Positions 39,826 through 48,692 are shown, numbered from the stretch's first letter. The stretch: 64,000 nt of DNA from Microbacterium sp. UFMG61 (GCF_015354505.1 NZ_JACAFP010000007.1:223111-287110), one strand, 5' to 3'. The notes: generated from the letters alone by a model not told the origin. A program made the numbers and translations.

Positions 39826-41244
39826 TCAGCGGTGTCGTGTCTCTGCCGCGGCCGGGTCGACCCCGACATCGCGCGACAGCACATCGGCGATGGTCTCGCC
39901 GCGCACGATGACTGTGGATCGTCCGCCGCGCACCGCCACGACGGGCGGGCGGGGAACGTGGTTGTAGTTGCTCGCGAGCGGTGCGCAATAGGCTCCGGTG
40001 GCGGGAACCGCCAGCAGATCTCCGGGCGTCACGTCGTCGGGGAGGTACTCATGATCGACGACGATGTCGCCCGACTCGCAGTGCTTGCCGACCACGCGGC
40101 TGAGCTGCGCCGCCCCGACTCCGGTCCGTGAGGCGAGCCGTGCCGAGAACTGAGCGCCATAGAGAGCCGTACGAGCGTTGTCGCTCATGCCGCCGTCGAC
40201 GCTGATGTAGCGCCGCGTGCCTGCCGATCCGAGATCGACGTCCTTGATGGTGCCGACCTCGTAGAGGGTCACCCCTGCGGTCCCGACGATGGCACGCCCG
40301 GGCTCGAACGAGAGCGCGGGAACGGCGATTCCGCGCGCCGCGCAGCCCTCTGCCACGGCCGCCACGATCTCACCGGCGAGCGTCTCGATGGGCGTGGGGT
40401 CGTCGACGCTCGTGTACGCGATGCCGAATCCGCCGCCGAGATTGAGCTGCGGCACGGGGCCGCGGTCGAGCAGAGCGGCGTGGAGTTCGAGGACGCGTTC
40501 CGCGGATTCGCGGAATCCTGCGACTCCGAAGATCTGCGAGCCGATGTGGCAGTGCAGGCCGGCGAACTCCAGGCCGTCGATCTCTCGGATCCGCGCCACG
40601 GCCGCCTCCGCCTCGGGGAGAGGGAAGCCGAACTTCTGGTCTTCGTGAGCGGTGGCGAGGAAGTCGTGTGTCTCTGCGTGCACGCCACTGATCACGCGCA
40701 CGAGTACGCGCTGCGTCGCATCTGTCCGCGCGGTGATCGCCGCGAGCCGCTCGATCTCGATGGCGCTGTCGACGATGATCGTGCCGACACCGACCTCGAC
40801 CGCGCGGCCGAGCTCTGCCACGGACTTGTTGTTGCCGTGGAACCCCAGAGACGCCGGCGCGACGCCGGCTGCCAGAGCCACCTCGAGCTCACCACCCGTG
40901 CACACGTCGACGCGCAGTCCCTCATCGACGACCCAGCGTGCGACGGTCGTGCTGAGGAACGCCTTGCCCGCGTAGTAGACCTGCGCGGTGGTGTCGTGGT
41001 CGGCGGCAGCCGCATCGAACGCGGTGCGGAAGGCACGCGCCCGTCCGCGCACCTCGTCCTCGTCGAGCACCAGCAACGGAGTCCCGTAGGTCTCGGCGAG
41101 GCTGGCCGCGGAGATGCCGGACAGTGTGAGCACGCCGTCGACGGTTCGCCCGGCGGAAGCCGGCCACACCGCTGCGGGGAGGTCGTTGACGTCGTCGGGC
41201 ACGACGAGCCATTCCGGGGCGAGCGAATCGGCAGGGGAAAGCAA
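39826..41244 (-). CDS. lysA: diaminopimelate decarboxylase
   Basis: About 472 residues; a PLP enzyme making lysine from meso-diaminopimelate. The PLP lysine is in VYYAGKAFLSTT. Other blocks are GFHGNNKSVAEL, HCHIGSQIF, LNLGGGFGIAY, FEPGRAIVG and the active-site cysteine in VGKHCESGD. The start is uncertain: TTG 41244 (LLSPADSLAPEWL) gives a family-like N-terminus but has no clear ribosome binding site, and a longer frame runs to 41325. It is the first gene of a lysA-hom-thrB run, so it probably carries the operon promoter in the 148 bp before it. Confidence 0.93.
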   Translation of the reverse strand: MLSPADSLAPEWLVVPDDVNDLPAAVWPASAGRTVDGVLTLSGISAASLAETYGTPLLVLDEDEVRGRARAFRTAFDAAAADHDTTAQVYYAGKAFLSTTVARWVVDEGLRVDVCTGGELEVALAAGVAPASLGFHGNNKSVAELGRAVEVGVGTIIVDSAIEIERLAAITARTDATQRVLVRVISGVHAETHDFLATAHEDQKFGFPLPEAEAAVARIREIDGLEFAGLHCHIGSQIFGVAGFRESAERVLELHAALLDRGPVPQLNLGGGFGIAYTSVDDPTPIETLAGEIVAAVAEGCAARGIAVPALSFEPGRAIVGTAGVTLYEVGTIKDVDLGSAGTRRYISVDGGMSDNARTALYGAQFSARLASRTGVGAAQLSRVVGKHCESGDIVVDHEYLPDDVTPGDLLAVPATGAYCAPLASNYNHVPRPPVVAVRGGRSTVIVRGETIADVLSRDVGVDPAAAETRHR

Positions 41245-41392
41245 GGGACACCAATCGTGGGACGGTCTCGGCGCGAGGGCGCAGCGCGAGGTTGACCCGA
41301 TTCTAGGGCACCGGGTATGCCGCATCCGTCATGGTGACCCTCCGCGTCAACCCCCTTCGGACGCCTGTCGTCGCCTCGTAGGGTAGGTGGCG

Positions 41393-42451
41393 ATGAGTAC
41401 CGACAGCGCGCCCCAGAAAGCCCAGAGTCCTGGTCCGATCGCACGCGTGAGCGCGAAGGCGATCCGCTGGGCGCTCGAGCGCCGGCCGGTACGCGCCTTC
41501 CTTCTCTACAGTGAACGCCGCGGCGCCATGCTGGCCGACAGCGTCACCTACCGTGCACTGTTCAGCGTGTTCGCCGGAGTACTGCTCGGGTTCTCGATCC
41601 TGGCGCTCTGGCTGGCGGGCAACCCGGATGCCTGGCGGGCGATCATCGACGCCGTGCAGTCGGTCGTTCCCGGTCTGATCGGCGACGACGGAGTGATCGA
41701 CCCCGACGATCTGCGCGTTCCGCTCTCGCTGTCCATCGCCGGAATCGTCTCGGCGGTGGCGCTCACGGGCTCGGCGCTCAGTGCGGTCGGCTCGCTCCGC
41801 ACCGCGGTGCGCGTGATCGCGGGAACCGCTCAGGACGACATCCTCTTCATCTGGGTCCTGCTGCGCAACCTCCTGCTCGCCGTCGGCGTGGCGGTGCTCT
41901 TCATCGCATCGGCGGCAGTGACCTTCGTGGGTCGGCTCGGCATCACCTGGATCACCGGACTGCTCGGACTCGACGAGGACTCGGCCATCGCCACGTGGAG
42001 TGTCCGCATCGTGTCGCTGCTCGTCGTGCTGGCGCTCAACACCGTGCTGGTCGCCGGTGTCTTCCGCCTGCTCTCCGGAGTCGGCGCATCCGCGAGGTCG
42101 CTCTGGACGGGTGCACTCATCGGCGGGATCGGCCTGCTCGTGCTGCAGGAGCTCTCGAGTCTCTTCATCGGCGGCGCGACGAGCAATCCGTTGCTGGCCT
42201 CGTTCGCATCGCTGCTGGCACTGCTCATCTGGCTCAACCTGTCGACCCAGGTCATGCTCATCGCCTGTGCGTACATCGTGACGTCCGAGGACGAGCGGCA
42301 CGACAGGGTGCACGCCCGATTCGGTGCGAAGACCTTCGAGCAGCGGCGTGTGCAGCGCGCCGAGGCCGAGGTCGCGCTCGCCACCGCGACGCTCAGGAGC
42401 GCTCAGGAAGCGGAGCGCGCAGCGCGCGGGGTCGAGCCGAAGGCCGACTGA
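41393..42451 (+). CDS. YihY/BrkB-family membrane protein
   Basis: A 352-residue protein with about six membrane helices. Family traits are the N-terminal LYSERRGAMLADSVTYRALFSVFAG and the later LNLSTQVMLIACAYIVTSEDE, followed by a charged helical tail. The family's molecular function is not established. ATG 41393 is preceded by an AGGTGG site. It ends three bases before the convergent LmeA-like gene. Confidence 0.85.
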   Translation: MSTDSAPQKAQSPGPIARVSAKAIRWALERRPVRAFLLYSERRGAMLADSVTYRALFSVFAGVLLGFSILALWLAGNPDAWRAIIDAVQSVVPGLIGDDGVIDPDDLRVPLSLSIAGIVSAVALTGSALSAVGSLRTAVRVIAGTAQDDILFIWVLLRNLLLAVGVAVLFIASAAVTFVGRLGITWITGLLGLDEDSAIATWSVRIVSLLVVLALNTVLVAGVFRLLSGVGASARSLWTGALIGGIGLLVLQELSSLFIGGATSNPLLASFASLLALLIWLNLSTQVMLIACAYIVTSEDERHDRVHARFGAKTFEQRRVQRAEAEVALATATLRSAQEAERAARGVEPKAD

Positions 42452-42454
42452 TCG

Positions 42455-43297
42455 TCAGCACTGCGGGCAGACGCCGGGCTGCTGCAGGCTCTCGTCGGTG
42501 ACGATCGCGCCGTCGACGTCGACGTCGATCACGGCGACGCTTCCGTCGATCTGCAGGTCGGTCAGCGTGAGACCTGCCGGGAGGCGGTCGGCGATGCAGA
42601 CCCGCTGCGTCTGAGTGAGGTCGGCGCCGAGCGCACCGAGCGACGATCCGACCTGTTCGGCATCGATCTGCAGCCCGCCGACCGAGAGCCCGACCGGGGT
42701 GAGCTCGAGATCGCCCTCCGCGACGCCGGGCGTCACCGTGAGCGAGATCGGGATTGCGACTCCGAGCACGCTGACGGACCCCGACACCGTGGCGTCAGGC
42801 GCCTCGAAGGCGACGGTGTCGACCGGAAGCTCGGTTCCGGAGAGGAGTTCCGTGAACTGCGACTCGTCGATCCGGATCGTACCTGCGGCACCGTCGAGGT
42901 CGCCCCCGCGCAGCGGCACTCCCTCGGCAGTGACATCGACTGCGCCGGTGATGCCTTCGAGCGTGACCGAGTCGGTCGAGAGGTGCAGGTCGTCGAGGCG
43001 TCCGCCGATGAGCTGCGGCAGCAGGATGCCGTCGGCCTGCACATCGAGCTGCTGGTCGGCGGGAAGATCGAGCTGCTCGATCACGATCGACCGCACGACG
43101 CCGGGGAGCACCGCTCGCGCGATGAACTCCGCGGCGACCACGAGCACCGCCAGAACGACGAGCACGATCACGATGACCCACGGCCAGCGCTTGCGACGGC
43201 GCGGCGTGGGCGCATCCGTTCCCTCACCGGGGATCACGAGCGTCGGATGCTCGGAATCGGCCGCAGGGTAGGGCAGCGTGTGGTTGTCGTCGTTCAT
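42455..43297 (-). CDS. LmeA-family (DUF2993) phospholipid-binding protein
   Basis: A 280-residue protein with a short Pro/Asp-rich cytoplasmic head, one membrane helix (residues about 38-62, WPWVIVIVLVVLAVLVVAAEF) and a DUF2993 domain outside the membrane. The family includes mycobacterial LmeA, which affects lipomannan maturation. A C-terminal CPQC and one further Cys (RVCIADRLP) could form a disulfide. The actual ligand here is unknown. Confidence 0.8.
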   Translation of the reverse strand: MNDDNHTLPYPAADSEHPTLVIPGEGTDAPTPRRRKRWPWVIVIVLVVLAVLVVAAEFIARAVLPGVVRSIVIEQLDLPADQQLDVQADGILLPQLIGGRLDDLHLSTDSVTLEGITGAVDVTAEGVPLRGGDLDGAAGTIRIDESQFTELLSGTELPVDTVAFEAPDATVSGSVSVLGVAIPISLTVTPGVAEGDLELTPVGLSVGGLQIDAEQVGSSLGALGADLTQTQRVCIADRLPAGLTLTDLQIDGSVAVIDVDVDGAIVTDESLQQPGVCPQC

Positions 43298-43333
43298 GGT
43301 GCCATCCTGCCGTACCGGCGAGCGGCCGATCGG

Positions 43334-45004
43334 CTACATCCGCTCGGGTGCCGACACTCCGAGAAGGTCGAGACCGTTGCGGAATACCTGTCCGGCCGCG
43401 TCGTTGAGCCAGAGGCGTGTGCGGTGAACGGTCTCGATCGAATCGTCGCCCTGCGGGATCACGCGGCAGTTGTCGTACCAGCGGTGGTACAGACCCGCGA
43501 GCTCCTCGAGGTAGCGTGCCACGCGATGCGGCTCGCGCACCTCTGCCGCGAACGCGACGATGCGCGGGAACTCCTGCAGCGCCCCGAGCAGAGCTGCCTC
43601 GGTCTCGTGCGTGAGGGTCTCAGGGGCGAACTCCGAGCGGTCGACACCCGAATCACCCGCATTGCGCGCGACGTTGTGGGTGCGGGCGTGCGCGTACTGC
43701 ACATAGAAGACGGGGTTGTCGTTCGTGCGCTTCTGCAGCAGTTCCGGATCGAGAGCGAGCGGAGAATCGGCGGGCGAACGCTCGAGCGAATAGCGCAGTG
43801 CATCGGTGCCGAGCCATTCGCGAAGGTCGTCCATCTCGATGATGTTGCCGGCGCGCTTGCTCAGACGAGCACCGCCGACCGAGACGAGCTGACCGATCAG
43901 CACCTCGACGTTCTTCTCGGGGTCTTCGCCCGCGGCGCCGGCGATCGCCTTGAGGCGGTGCACGTAGCCGTGGTGATCGGCGCCGAGGAGGTACAGCTTG
44001 TACTCGAAGCCGCGGTCGCCCTTGTTGAGGTAGTACGCGGCATCGGCCGCGAAGTACGTGTACTCGCCGTTGGAGCGGCGGATCACGCGGTCCTTGTCGT
44101 CGCCGAAGTCGGTCGTGCGCACCCACACGGCGCCCTCGTCATCGAAGACGTGGCCCTGCTCGCGCAGACGGTCGACGGCCTCATCGACGAGGCTCACACC
44201 GGCCTCGTTCTTGTCGTGCAGAACGCGCTCCGAGAACCACACATCGAAATGGACGTTGAACTTCGCGAGCGACTGCTTCTGCTCCTCGAGCTGGAACTCG
44301 TAGGCCAGCTCACGTGCGACGAGCGCCTGCTCGGCCGCCGGCAGCTCCAACAGGTCCGGACGCGCCACGAGCACGCGCGCGGCGAGGTCGCCGATGTAGC
44401 TTCCGGCGTAGCCGCCCTCCGGCGTCGGCTCGCCCTTCGCGGCGGCGAGCACGGAGTTCGCGAAGCGCTCCATCTGCACACCGGCGTCGTTGATGTAGTA
44501 CTCCCTGGCGACGGTCGCACCCGACGCGGAGAGCACCCGGGCGATCGCGTCGCCCAGCGCCGCCCACCGAGTGTGGCCGATGTGCAGGGGGCCGGTCGGG
44601 TTCGCGCTCACGAACTCGATGTTGATGCTCTGGCCGGCCTGGGTCTCGTTGTGGCCGTACTTCGCGCCCGCCTCGACGATGACCTTGGCCAGCGCACCGG
44701 CCGCGGCGGCATCCAGGCGGATGTTGATGAATCCGGGCCCTGCGACCTCGGCGCTCTGCACGCCGTCGACCTGCGCGAGGCCGTCGGCGATCTGCTGCGC
44801 CAGTTCGCGGGGGTTCGTGCCGAACGGCTTCGCCAGGCGCATCGCGATGTTCGAGGCCCAGTCACCGTGGTCACGGTTACGAGGACGCTCGAACACGATG
44901 TCGGATGCGGTGACGGCGAGCGGCTCGCCGGGACGTCGTTCCTCGGCGATCGGTGCGAGGACGGCGAGGAGGGCTTCGGCGAGCGTTTCAGGGTTCATAG
45001 GCAT
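43334..45004 (-). CDS. argS: arginyl-tRNA synthetase
   Basis: A 556-residue class I synthetase charging tRNA-Arg. The N-terminal tRNA-recognition domain is followed by the HIGH motif in SANPTGPLHIGHTRWAALGD. The KMSKS-equivalent is degenerate, GGARLSKRAGN, as is common in ArgS. An anticodon-binding helical domain ends in VSAPERM, the usual ArgS C-terminus. It starts at ATG 45004; ATG 44998 is also possible. It lies about 900 bp from a tRNA-Arg gene. Confidence 0.97.
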   Translation of the reverse strand: MPMNPETLAEALLAVLAPIAEERRPGEPLAVTASDIVFERPRNRDHGDWASNIAMRLAKPFGTNPRELAQQIADGLAQVDGVQSAEVAGPGFINIRLDAAAAGALAKVIVEAGAKYGHNETQAGQSINIEFVSANPTGPLHIGHTRWAALGDAIARVLSASGATVAREYYINDAGVQMERFANSVLAAAKGEPTPEGGYAGSYIGDLAARVLVARPDLLELPAAEQALVARELAYEFQLEEQKQSLAKFNVHFDVWFSERVLHDKNEAGVSLVDEAVDRLREQGHVFDDEGAVWVRTTDFGDDKDRVIRRSNGEYTYFAADAAYYLNKGDRGFEYKLYLLGADHHGYVHRLKAIAGAAGEDPEKNVEVLIGQLVSVGGARLSKRAGNIIEMDDLREWLGTDALRYSLERSPADSPLALDPELLQKRTNDNPVFYVQYAHARTHNVARNAGDSGVDRSEFAPETLTHETEAALLGALQEFPRIVAFAAEVREPHRVARYLEELAGLYHRWYDNCRVIPQGDDSIETVHRTRLWLNDAAGQVFRNGLDLLGVSAPERM

Positions 45005-45068
45005 CCCAGTTTACGGCTCGTCACGCGCCGGAATTTGCGTCGGGAGATTCGTGATCTACAGTCATGCC

Positions 45069-45875
45069 ATGCGCCCCGTCACCGCCCGCCGACACCTGCC
45101 CGTCGCAGGGGTCGCCATCGCGGTGTTCCTGGCCCTCGCGGCCGTGGTCCTCGGGGTGTGGAGACCGTGGGTGCCATCGCCGACGACGGCACCCATCGGG
45201 GCGGCATCCACCGATGAGAACGCGGTCGCGATCGCCCCCGCTCCCCTGCTGCTGCCTGACGACCCGACCGTGCTCGTCTTCGGCGATTCGTGGACCTACG
45301 GCTCGGCCGCCACGGTTCCCACCGAGGGGTACGCGTACGTGCTCGCCGATCTTCTCGGCGGCGAGACGATCGTCAACGGCGTGCGCGGCAGCGGCTACCT
45401 GAAGCCCGGCATAGACGGCCCCGCGTTCGGCGAACGGATCACGGCTCTCGACCCGACGCTCGACCCCGACCTGATCATCATGCAGGGCTCCATCAACGAC
45501 CGCGAGCAGGGTGAAGCCGGCTACCGCGAGGCTGTGACGGCCGCCTGGGACGCGATGTCGGCGACGTACCCCGACGCCACGATCGTCGTGCTCGGTCCCG
45601 CCCCGCACGAGCTCCCGGTCGGTGAGGGCACCGCCAGAATCGACACGGATCTCGGCGAGCTGTCCGCCGCGCGCGGATGGTGGTACATCTCCCCCATCGC
45701 GCAGAACTGGATCACCGAGCAGAACTACCTTTCGGTGATCGATGTCGATCTCGGCCGCAAGCACCCCTCCACCGACGGACATCGCTACCTCGCGGAGAAG
45801 GTCGCCGCGGCACTCGCCGAACTCGGCGACGCGCCCGTGACCGAGGCCGGGTCGGAGACCACCACCGAGCAGTGA
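45069..45875 (+). CDS. SGNH/GDSL-type hydrolase, membrane-anchored or secreted
   Basis: A 268-residue protein. An N-terminal hydrophobic segment (about residues 10-32) is a signal anchor. The SGNH blocks follow: nucleophile Ser in VLVFGDSWTYG, the Gly in VNGVRGSGY, Asn in MQGSINDRE, and the Asp/His pair in HPSTDGH. Substrates could be acyl groups on cell-wall polymers, as for related outer-face esterases; this is inferred. ATG 45069 is divergent from argS and ends 16 bp before tRNA-Arg. Confidence 0.85.
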   Translation: MRPVTARRHLPVAGVAIAVFLALAAVVLGVWRPWVPSPTTAPIGAASTDENAVAIAPAPLLLPDDPTVLVFGDSWTYGSAATVPTEGYAYVLADLLGGETIVNGVRGSGYLKPGIDGPAFGERITALDPTLDPDLIIMQGSINDREQGEAGYREAVTAAWDAMSATYPDATIVVLGPAPHELPVGEGTARIDTDLGELSAARGWWYISPIAQNWITEQNYLSVIDVDLGRKHPSTDGHRYLAEKVAAALAELGDAPVTEAGSETTTEQ

Positions 45876-45891
45876 TATTGTCGACCGGTAC

Positions 45892-45964
45892 GCCTCCGTA
45901 GCTCAGTGGATAGAGCGCCGGTTTCCGGTACCGTAGGTCGCAGGTTCGACTCCTGTCGGGGGCA
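45892..45964 (+). tRNA. tRNA-Arg (anticodon CCG)
   Basis: A 73-nt cloverleaf can be folded by hand. The acceptor GCCTCCG pairs with CGGGGGC (one G-U), and the D-arm is GCTC/GAGC. The anticodon stem CCGGT/ACCGT has one outer C-U mismatch at 27-43. The loop TTCCGGT gives anticodon CCG, and the T-arm is GCAGG TTCGACT CCTGT. It reads CGG arginine codons. CCA is not encoded directly after the discriminator base A. Confidence 0.93.
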
Positions 45965-46024
45965 CACCACACACAGGGTTGTAGGCGGATGGTATGTGAA
46001 TACGTACGCGTAACCACCAAGTAC

Positions 46025-46060
46025 GAGAAAAGCCGCCTGGTCTCAGGCGGCTTTTCTCGT
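46025..46060 (+). terminator. tRNA-Arg terminator and left copy of the island direct repeat
   Basis: GAGAAAAGCCGCCTG at 46025-46039 pairs perfectly with its complement at 46044-46058 across GTCT: a 15-bp stem with a T-rich 3' arm. A 34-of-36 identical copy lies at 51913-51948. In the stretch 45876-46342 the only other features are the tRNA and the dehydrogenase remnant; I see nothing in 46061-46261. Confidence 0.85.
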
Positions 46061-46261
46061 TTGAAGCTCGTTCTCGACGGCAGTTCGTGTCTGCGGTGAT
46101 CTACTTCGGCGCAGAAACAGCTCGAGGCCAGTGCCTAGACCCACGTCTGGGCATGCTGGCGCCGACCTTCGAGCCGGTGGTGTGAGAGGTACTGACTTGT
46201 GGCGGGCTATGTGCGGACGGGGTTACGTCGCGCTCGGCCGCGGTTGTGTGTGACGCGCTGC

Positions 46262-46327
46262 GAAGACGGCTCATGGATCCAGGGGCAGTCCATTTCGGTC
46301 GACGGTGGACTTACCATGCGCCCGTAG
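46262..46327 (+). pseudogene. C-terminal remnant of a short-chain dehydrogenase gene
   Basis: The plus strand reads EDGSWIQGQSISVDGGLTM then Arg-Pro and a TAG stop. The W-I-x-G-Q-x-I-x-V-D-G-G pattern is the conserved C-terminus of classical short-chain dehydrogenases. Upstream the frame continues with unrelated residues and no catalytic YxxxK region, so only the last 20 or so codons survive. It lies just inside the left edge of the accessory island. Confidence 0.65.
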
Positions 46328-46345
46328 CGCCTTGTTCTGGCGCTA
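46325..46345. terminator. hairpin spanning two convergent stop codons
   Basis: TAGCGCC at 46325-46331 pairs with GGCGCTA at 46339-46345. The arms contain the stop codon of the dehydrogenase remnant and that of the cyclophilin-like gene. Confidence 0.5.
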
Positions 46346-46882
46346 GCGGACGATGCCCACCGTCACGGGCCCGTCGAGGGCGTCGAGCTCGCTTCGCGTG
46401 GCGGCGAACGTGCCGAGTTTGAGCGTCGCGTCCGAGTAGCCGATGCCGCTCGCGTCGTAGTAGAACCCGAGATTCCCCCAGGGGGTGTAGTAGATGAGGT
46501 CCCCGTCCTCGGGGTCGAAGCCGGACGTTCCTTCCCACGCGAGCTCTCCGGGGAGGTAGGAGATCTTCTCCTTCTGGTTGAAGTCTTCCAGGGAGAGTTC
46601 CAGGGGAACCATCGAGAGGAAGTCTTTGACGGCCGGGCTGTCCTCCGCCATCACCACGTCCGCGTGGTTGTCGTCGTTGCTGAAGCGGACGATGATCTCG
46701 CCTTGAGTGTCTCCAGGGACTGGCACCTCCGTAGACGGCGCCTCAAGGGACGGTGAGGCGGAGGGTTGCGGCGTCGGAGCCGAGGAGGCGCGTTCGGACG
46801 GTGCGGGCGCGCACCCCGCGGCCAACGTCGCGGTTACCGCGAGGGCGGCGAGGGAGAGCCGTAGCCTTCGACTCATCGTCAT
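46343..46882 (-). CDS. cyclophilin-like-fold lipoprotein
   Basis: A 179-residue exported lipoprotein with signal peptide and lipobox LAAGC (about residues 20-24), a Ser/Pro/Ala-rich spacer and a cyclophilin-like domain. Recognisable blocks are LEDFNQKEKISYLPGELAWEG, DGDLIYYTPWGNLGFYYDASGIGYSDATLKLG. This is the small cyclophilin-like fold family (Cyclophil_like2 type), not a proven isomerase. Start ATG 46882 overlaps the stop of the decarboxylase-like gene (ATGA). It is the third gene of a coupled cupin, decarboxylase, cyclophilin operon. Confidence 0.78.
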   Translation of the reverse strand: MTMSRRLRLSLAALAVTATLAAGCAPAPSERASSAPTPQPSASPSLEAPSTEVPVPGDTQGEIIVRFSNDDNHADVVMAEDSPAVKDFLSMVPLELSLEDFNQKEKISYLPGELAWEGTSGFDPEDGDLIYYTPWGNLGFYYDASGIGYSDATLKLGTFAATRSELDALDGPVTVGIVR

Positions 46883-47202
46883 GTGTCCTCATCGGCGAAC
46901 GCGGCTCGTGCGGCCCCGATGGCGGCCATGGCGCGGGGCCACCCGGTGTAGAAGGCGAGGTGTGTGATGGTCTCGATGAGTTCCTGTTCGGTGATGCCGT
47001 TGTCTCGCGCGTAGCCGAGGTGGAAGGTCAGTTGGTCCGTGGCGCCGAGCGTCACCAGCGCGGAGACGGTGGCGAGGCTGCGGTCGCGTGGAGAGAGCTC
47101 GGGGCGAGCCCAGACCTCGTCGAAGAGGATCTTGTCGGTGTAGTGCGCGAGTGCGGGGGCGATGTCGCCTACGGCTCGTTGGCCTCCGGTCCATCCGGTC
47201 AT
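46879..47202 (-). CDS. carboxymuconolactone decarboxylase-family protein
   Basis: A 107-residue all-helical protein of the CMD/AhpD superfamily, with LSPRDRSLATVSALVTLGATDQLTFHLGYARDNGITEQELIETITHLAFYTGWPRAMAAI as the core (residues about 36-96). It lacks the CxxC of AhpD-type peroxidase partners, so it is closer to the PcaC-like branch; the substrate is unknown. ATG 47202 overlaps the cupin stop by four bases, and its own stop overlaps the next ATG. The three gene products are therefore made in step. Confidence 0.85.
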   Translation of the reverse strand: MTGWTGGQRAVGDIAPALAHYTDKILFDEVWARPELSPRDRSLATVSALVTLGATDQLTFHLGYARDNGITEQELIETITHLAFYTGWPRAMAAIGAARAAFADEDT

Positions 47203-47609
47203 CGTGTGGCCTTCCCTTCGTACTCGTCGTCGGTGATGTGTTCCTTCCACACGGTGGTGGTTGCGGGGTCATCGCCGTTCTCGAGCATCGCGATGTGCTC
47301 CATGAACGTGCCACCTGCGGATGCGTGCCAGTGATCCTGGCCTGGCGGGGTGTACAGCGTCTGTCCGGGGTAAACCTCGATGATCTCGTCGTCACGGGTT
47401 CCGAAGCGGGCGATCCCCTGCGTGACTCGGAGGTACTGTCCGCGGGCGTGGGAATGCCACGCGGTCCGGGCGCCGGGAGCGAACTTGACGACTGCGACCG
47501 ACATGCGCTGATCGTCCTCGTGCGGGACAGCGATCATGTCCGCCCAGACGTCTCCGGCGAACTGCTCGGGCGGGTTCTTGGCCGCGGCTGCGGCGGGTTC
47601 GATGTTCAT
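47199..47609 (-). CDS. cupin-domain protein
   Basis: A 136-residue single-domain cupin. Metal ligands are visible in WHSHARGQYL and DHWHASAGG, and PGQTLYTPPGQDHWH is the second cupin motif. Cupins of this type, paired with a carboxymuconolactone decarboxylase, recur in bacterial detoxification clusters. The start ATG 47609 has a near-perfect AGGAGG site. A large hairpin ends only 21 bp upstream of it, leaving little room for a promoter. Confidence 0.85.
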   Translation of the reverse strand: MNIEPAAAAAKNPPEQFAGDVWADMIAVPHEDDQRMSVAVVKFAPGARTAWHSHARGQYLRVTQGIARFGTRDDEIIEVYPGQTLYTPPGQDHWHASAGGTFMEHIAMLENGDDPATTTVWKEHITDDEYEGKATR

Positions 47610-47629
47610 ATGTGGTCCTCCTGTTCATC

Positions 47630-47660
47630 GTGGGGCGGACGGGCAGCCCGTCCGCCCCAC
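47630..47660 (-). terminator. long perfect hairpin between alcohol dehydrogenase and cupin genes
   Basis: GTGGGGCGGACGGGC at 47630-47644 and its perfect complement at 47646-47660 flank a single A. It follows the alcohol dehydrogenase stop by six bases and should end that transcript, or act as a processing point if the operon is read through. Confidence 0.75.
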
Positions 47661-47666
47661 AGCGGT

Positions 47667-48692
47667 TCAGACGGTCAGCAGCACCTTGGTGGCGGTGCGC
47701 TGGTCCATGGCGGTGTACCCCTCGGCGGCCTGCTCGAGCGGGAGCGTGAGGTCGAAGACCACGCCGGGATCGATCTTGCGATCCCAGATGAGCTGGATGA
47801 GCTCGGGCAGGAAGCGACGGACGGGTGCCGGGCCTCCGTGCAGGGTCACGCCGGAGAAGAACAGTTCGAATCCGTCGAGGGAGACGTCGTGCGAGACACC
47901 GACGTATCCGACGTGGCCGCCGGGTCGGGCGGAGCGGATCGCCTGTTCCATGGATGCCTGCGTGCCGACCGCTTCGATGACGGAGTGCGCGCCGAGTCCG
48001 TCGGTCAGCTCCTTGACCTTCGCGACTCCTTCATCGCCGCGCTCTTCGACGATGTCGGTGGCGCCGAACCGACGCGCGAGTTCCTGCCGGTCGGCGTGGC
48101 GCGACATCGCGATGATGCGCTCGGCACCGAGCTGCTTCGCGGCGAGGATGCCGAGCAGGCCGACAGCTCCATCGCCGACGACGGCGACGGTCTTACCCGG
48201 TCCGGCGTTCGCCGCGACGGCAGCGAACCACCCCGTGCCGAGCACGTCGGAGGCGGCGAGCAGGGAAGGGATCAGATCCTCGTCGGGCTGCCCGGGGGTT
48301 GCGACGAGCGTGCCGTCTGCGTTCGGGATCCGGGCGAGTTCCGCCTGAGTGCCCTCGGCCCCGATGGGCGTACGGTGCACGCAATGCGACTGGTAGCCGG
48401 CCTGACAGATCTCGCAGGTGTTGTCGGAGGTGAAGAAGCTGCCGACGACGAAGTCCCCGACGGCGACGTTCTTGACGTCTGCACCGATCTCGGTGACGAC
48501 GCCGACGTACTCGTGCCCCATCGGCTGAGGCGTCTCCTGCAGATCCTCGGCGCCGCGATAAGGCCAGAGGTCGGATCCGCAGATGCAGGTGGCCGAGAGC
48601 CGGATGATGGCGTCGGTGGGTTCGAGGATCACGGGGTCGGCGCGGTCTTCGACTCGCACGTCGCCGGGGGCGTACATCATGACTCCACGCAT
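47667..48692 (-). CDS. zinc-dependent alcohol dehydrogenase
   Basis: A 341-residue medium-chain dehydrogenase. Catalytic zinc ligands are in CICGSDLWPYRG and PMGHEYVG; the structural zinc loop is reduced to CEICQAGYQSHC (three Cys visible). The NAD(P) site is VAVVGDGAVGLLGILAAKQLGA. It likely oxidises or reduces an alcohol or aldehyde in step with the neighbouring exporter. ATG 48692 follows GAAAGGACACC. It lies 22 bp downstream of the exporter gene, so they form an operon. Confidence 0.9.
   Translation of the reverse strand: MRGVMMYAPGDVRVEDRADPVILEPTDAIIRLSATCICGSDLWPYRGAEDLQETPQPMGHEYVGVVTEIGADVKNVAVGDFVVGSFFTSDNTCEICQAGYQSHCVHRTPIGAEGTQAELARIPNADGTLVATPGQPDEDLIPSLLAASDVLGTGWFAAVAANAGPGKTVAVVGDGAVGLLGILAAKQLGAERIIAMSRHADRQELARRFGATDIVEERGDEGVAKVKELTDGLGAHSVIEAVGTQASMEQAIRSARPGGHVGYVGVSHDVSLDGFELFFSGVTLHGGPAPVRRFLPELIQLIWDRKIDPGVVFDLTLPLEQAAEGYTAMDQRTATKVLLTV

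Noticed and set aside
45712..46020. Minus-strand frame containing RQESNLRP across the tRNA
   Set aside because: This peptide is a well-known artefact of translating tRNA genes in reverse.
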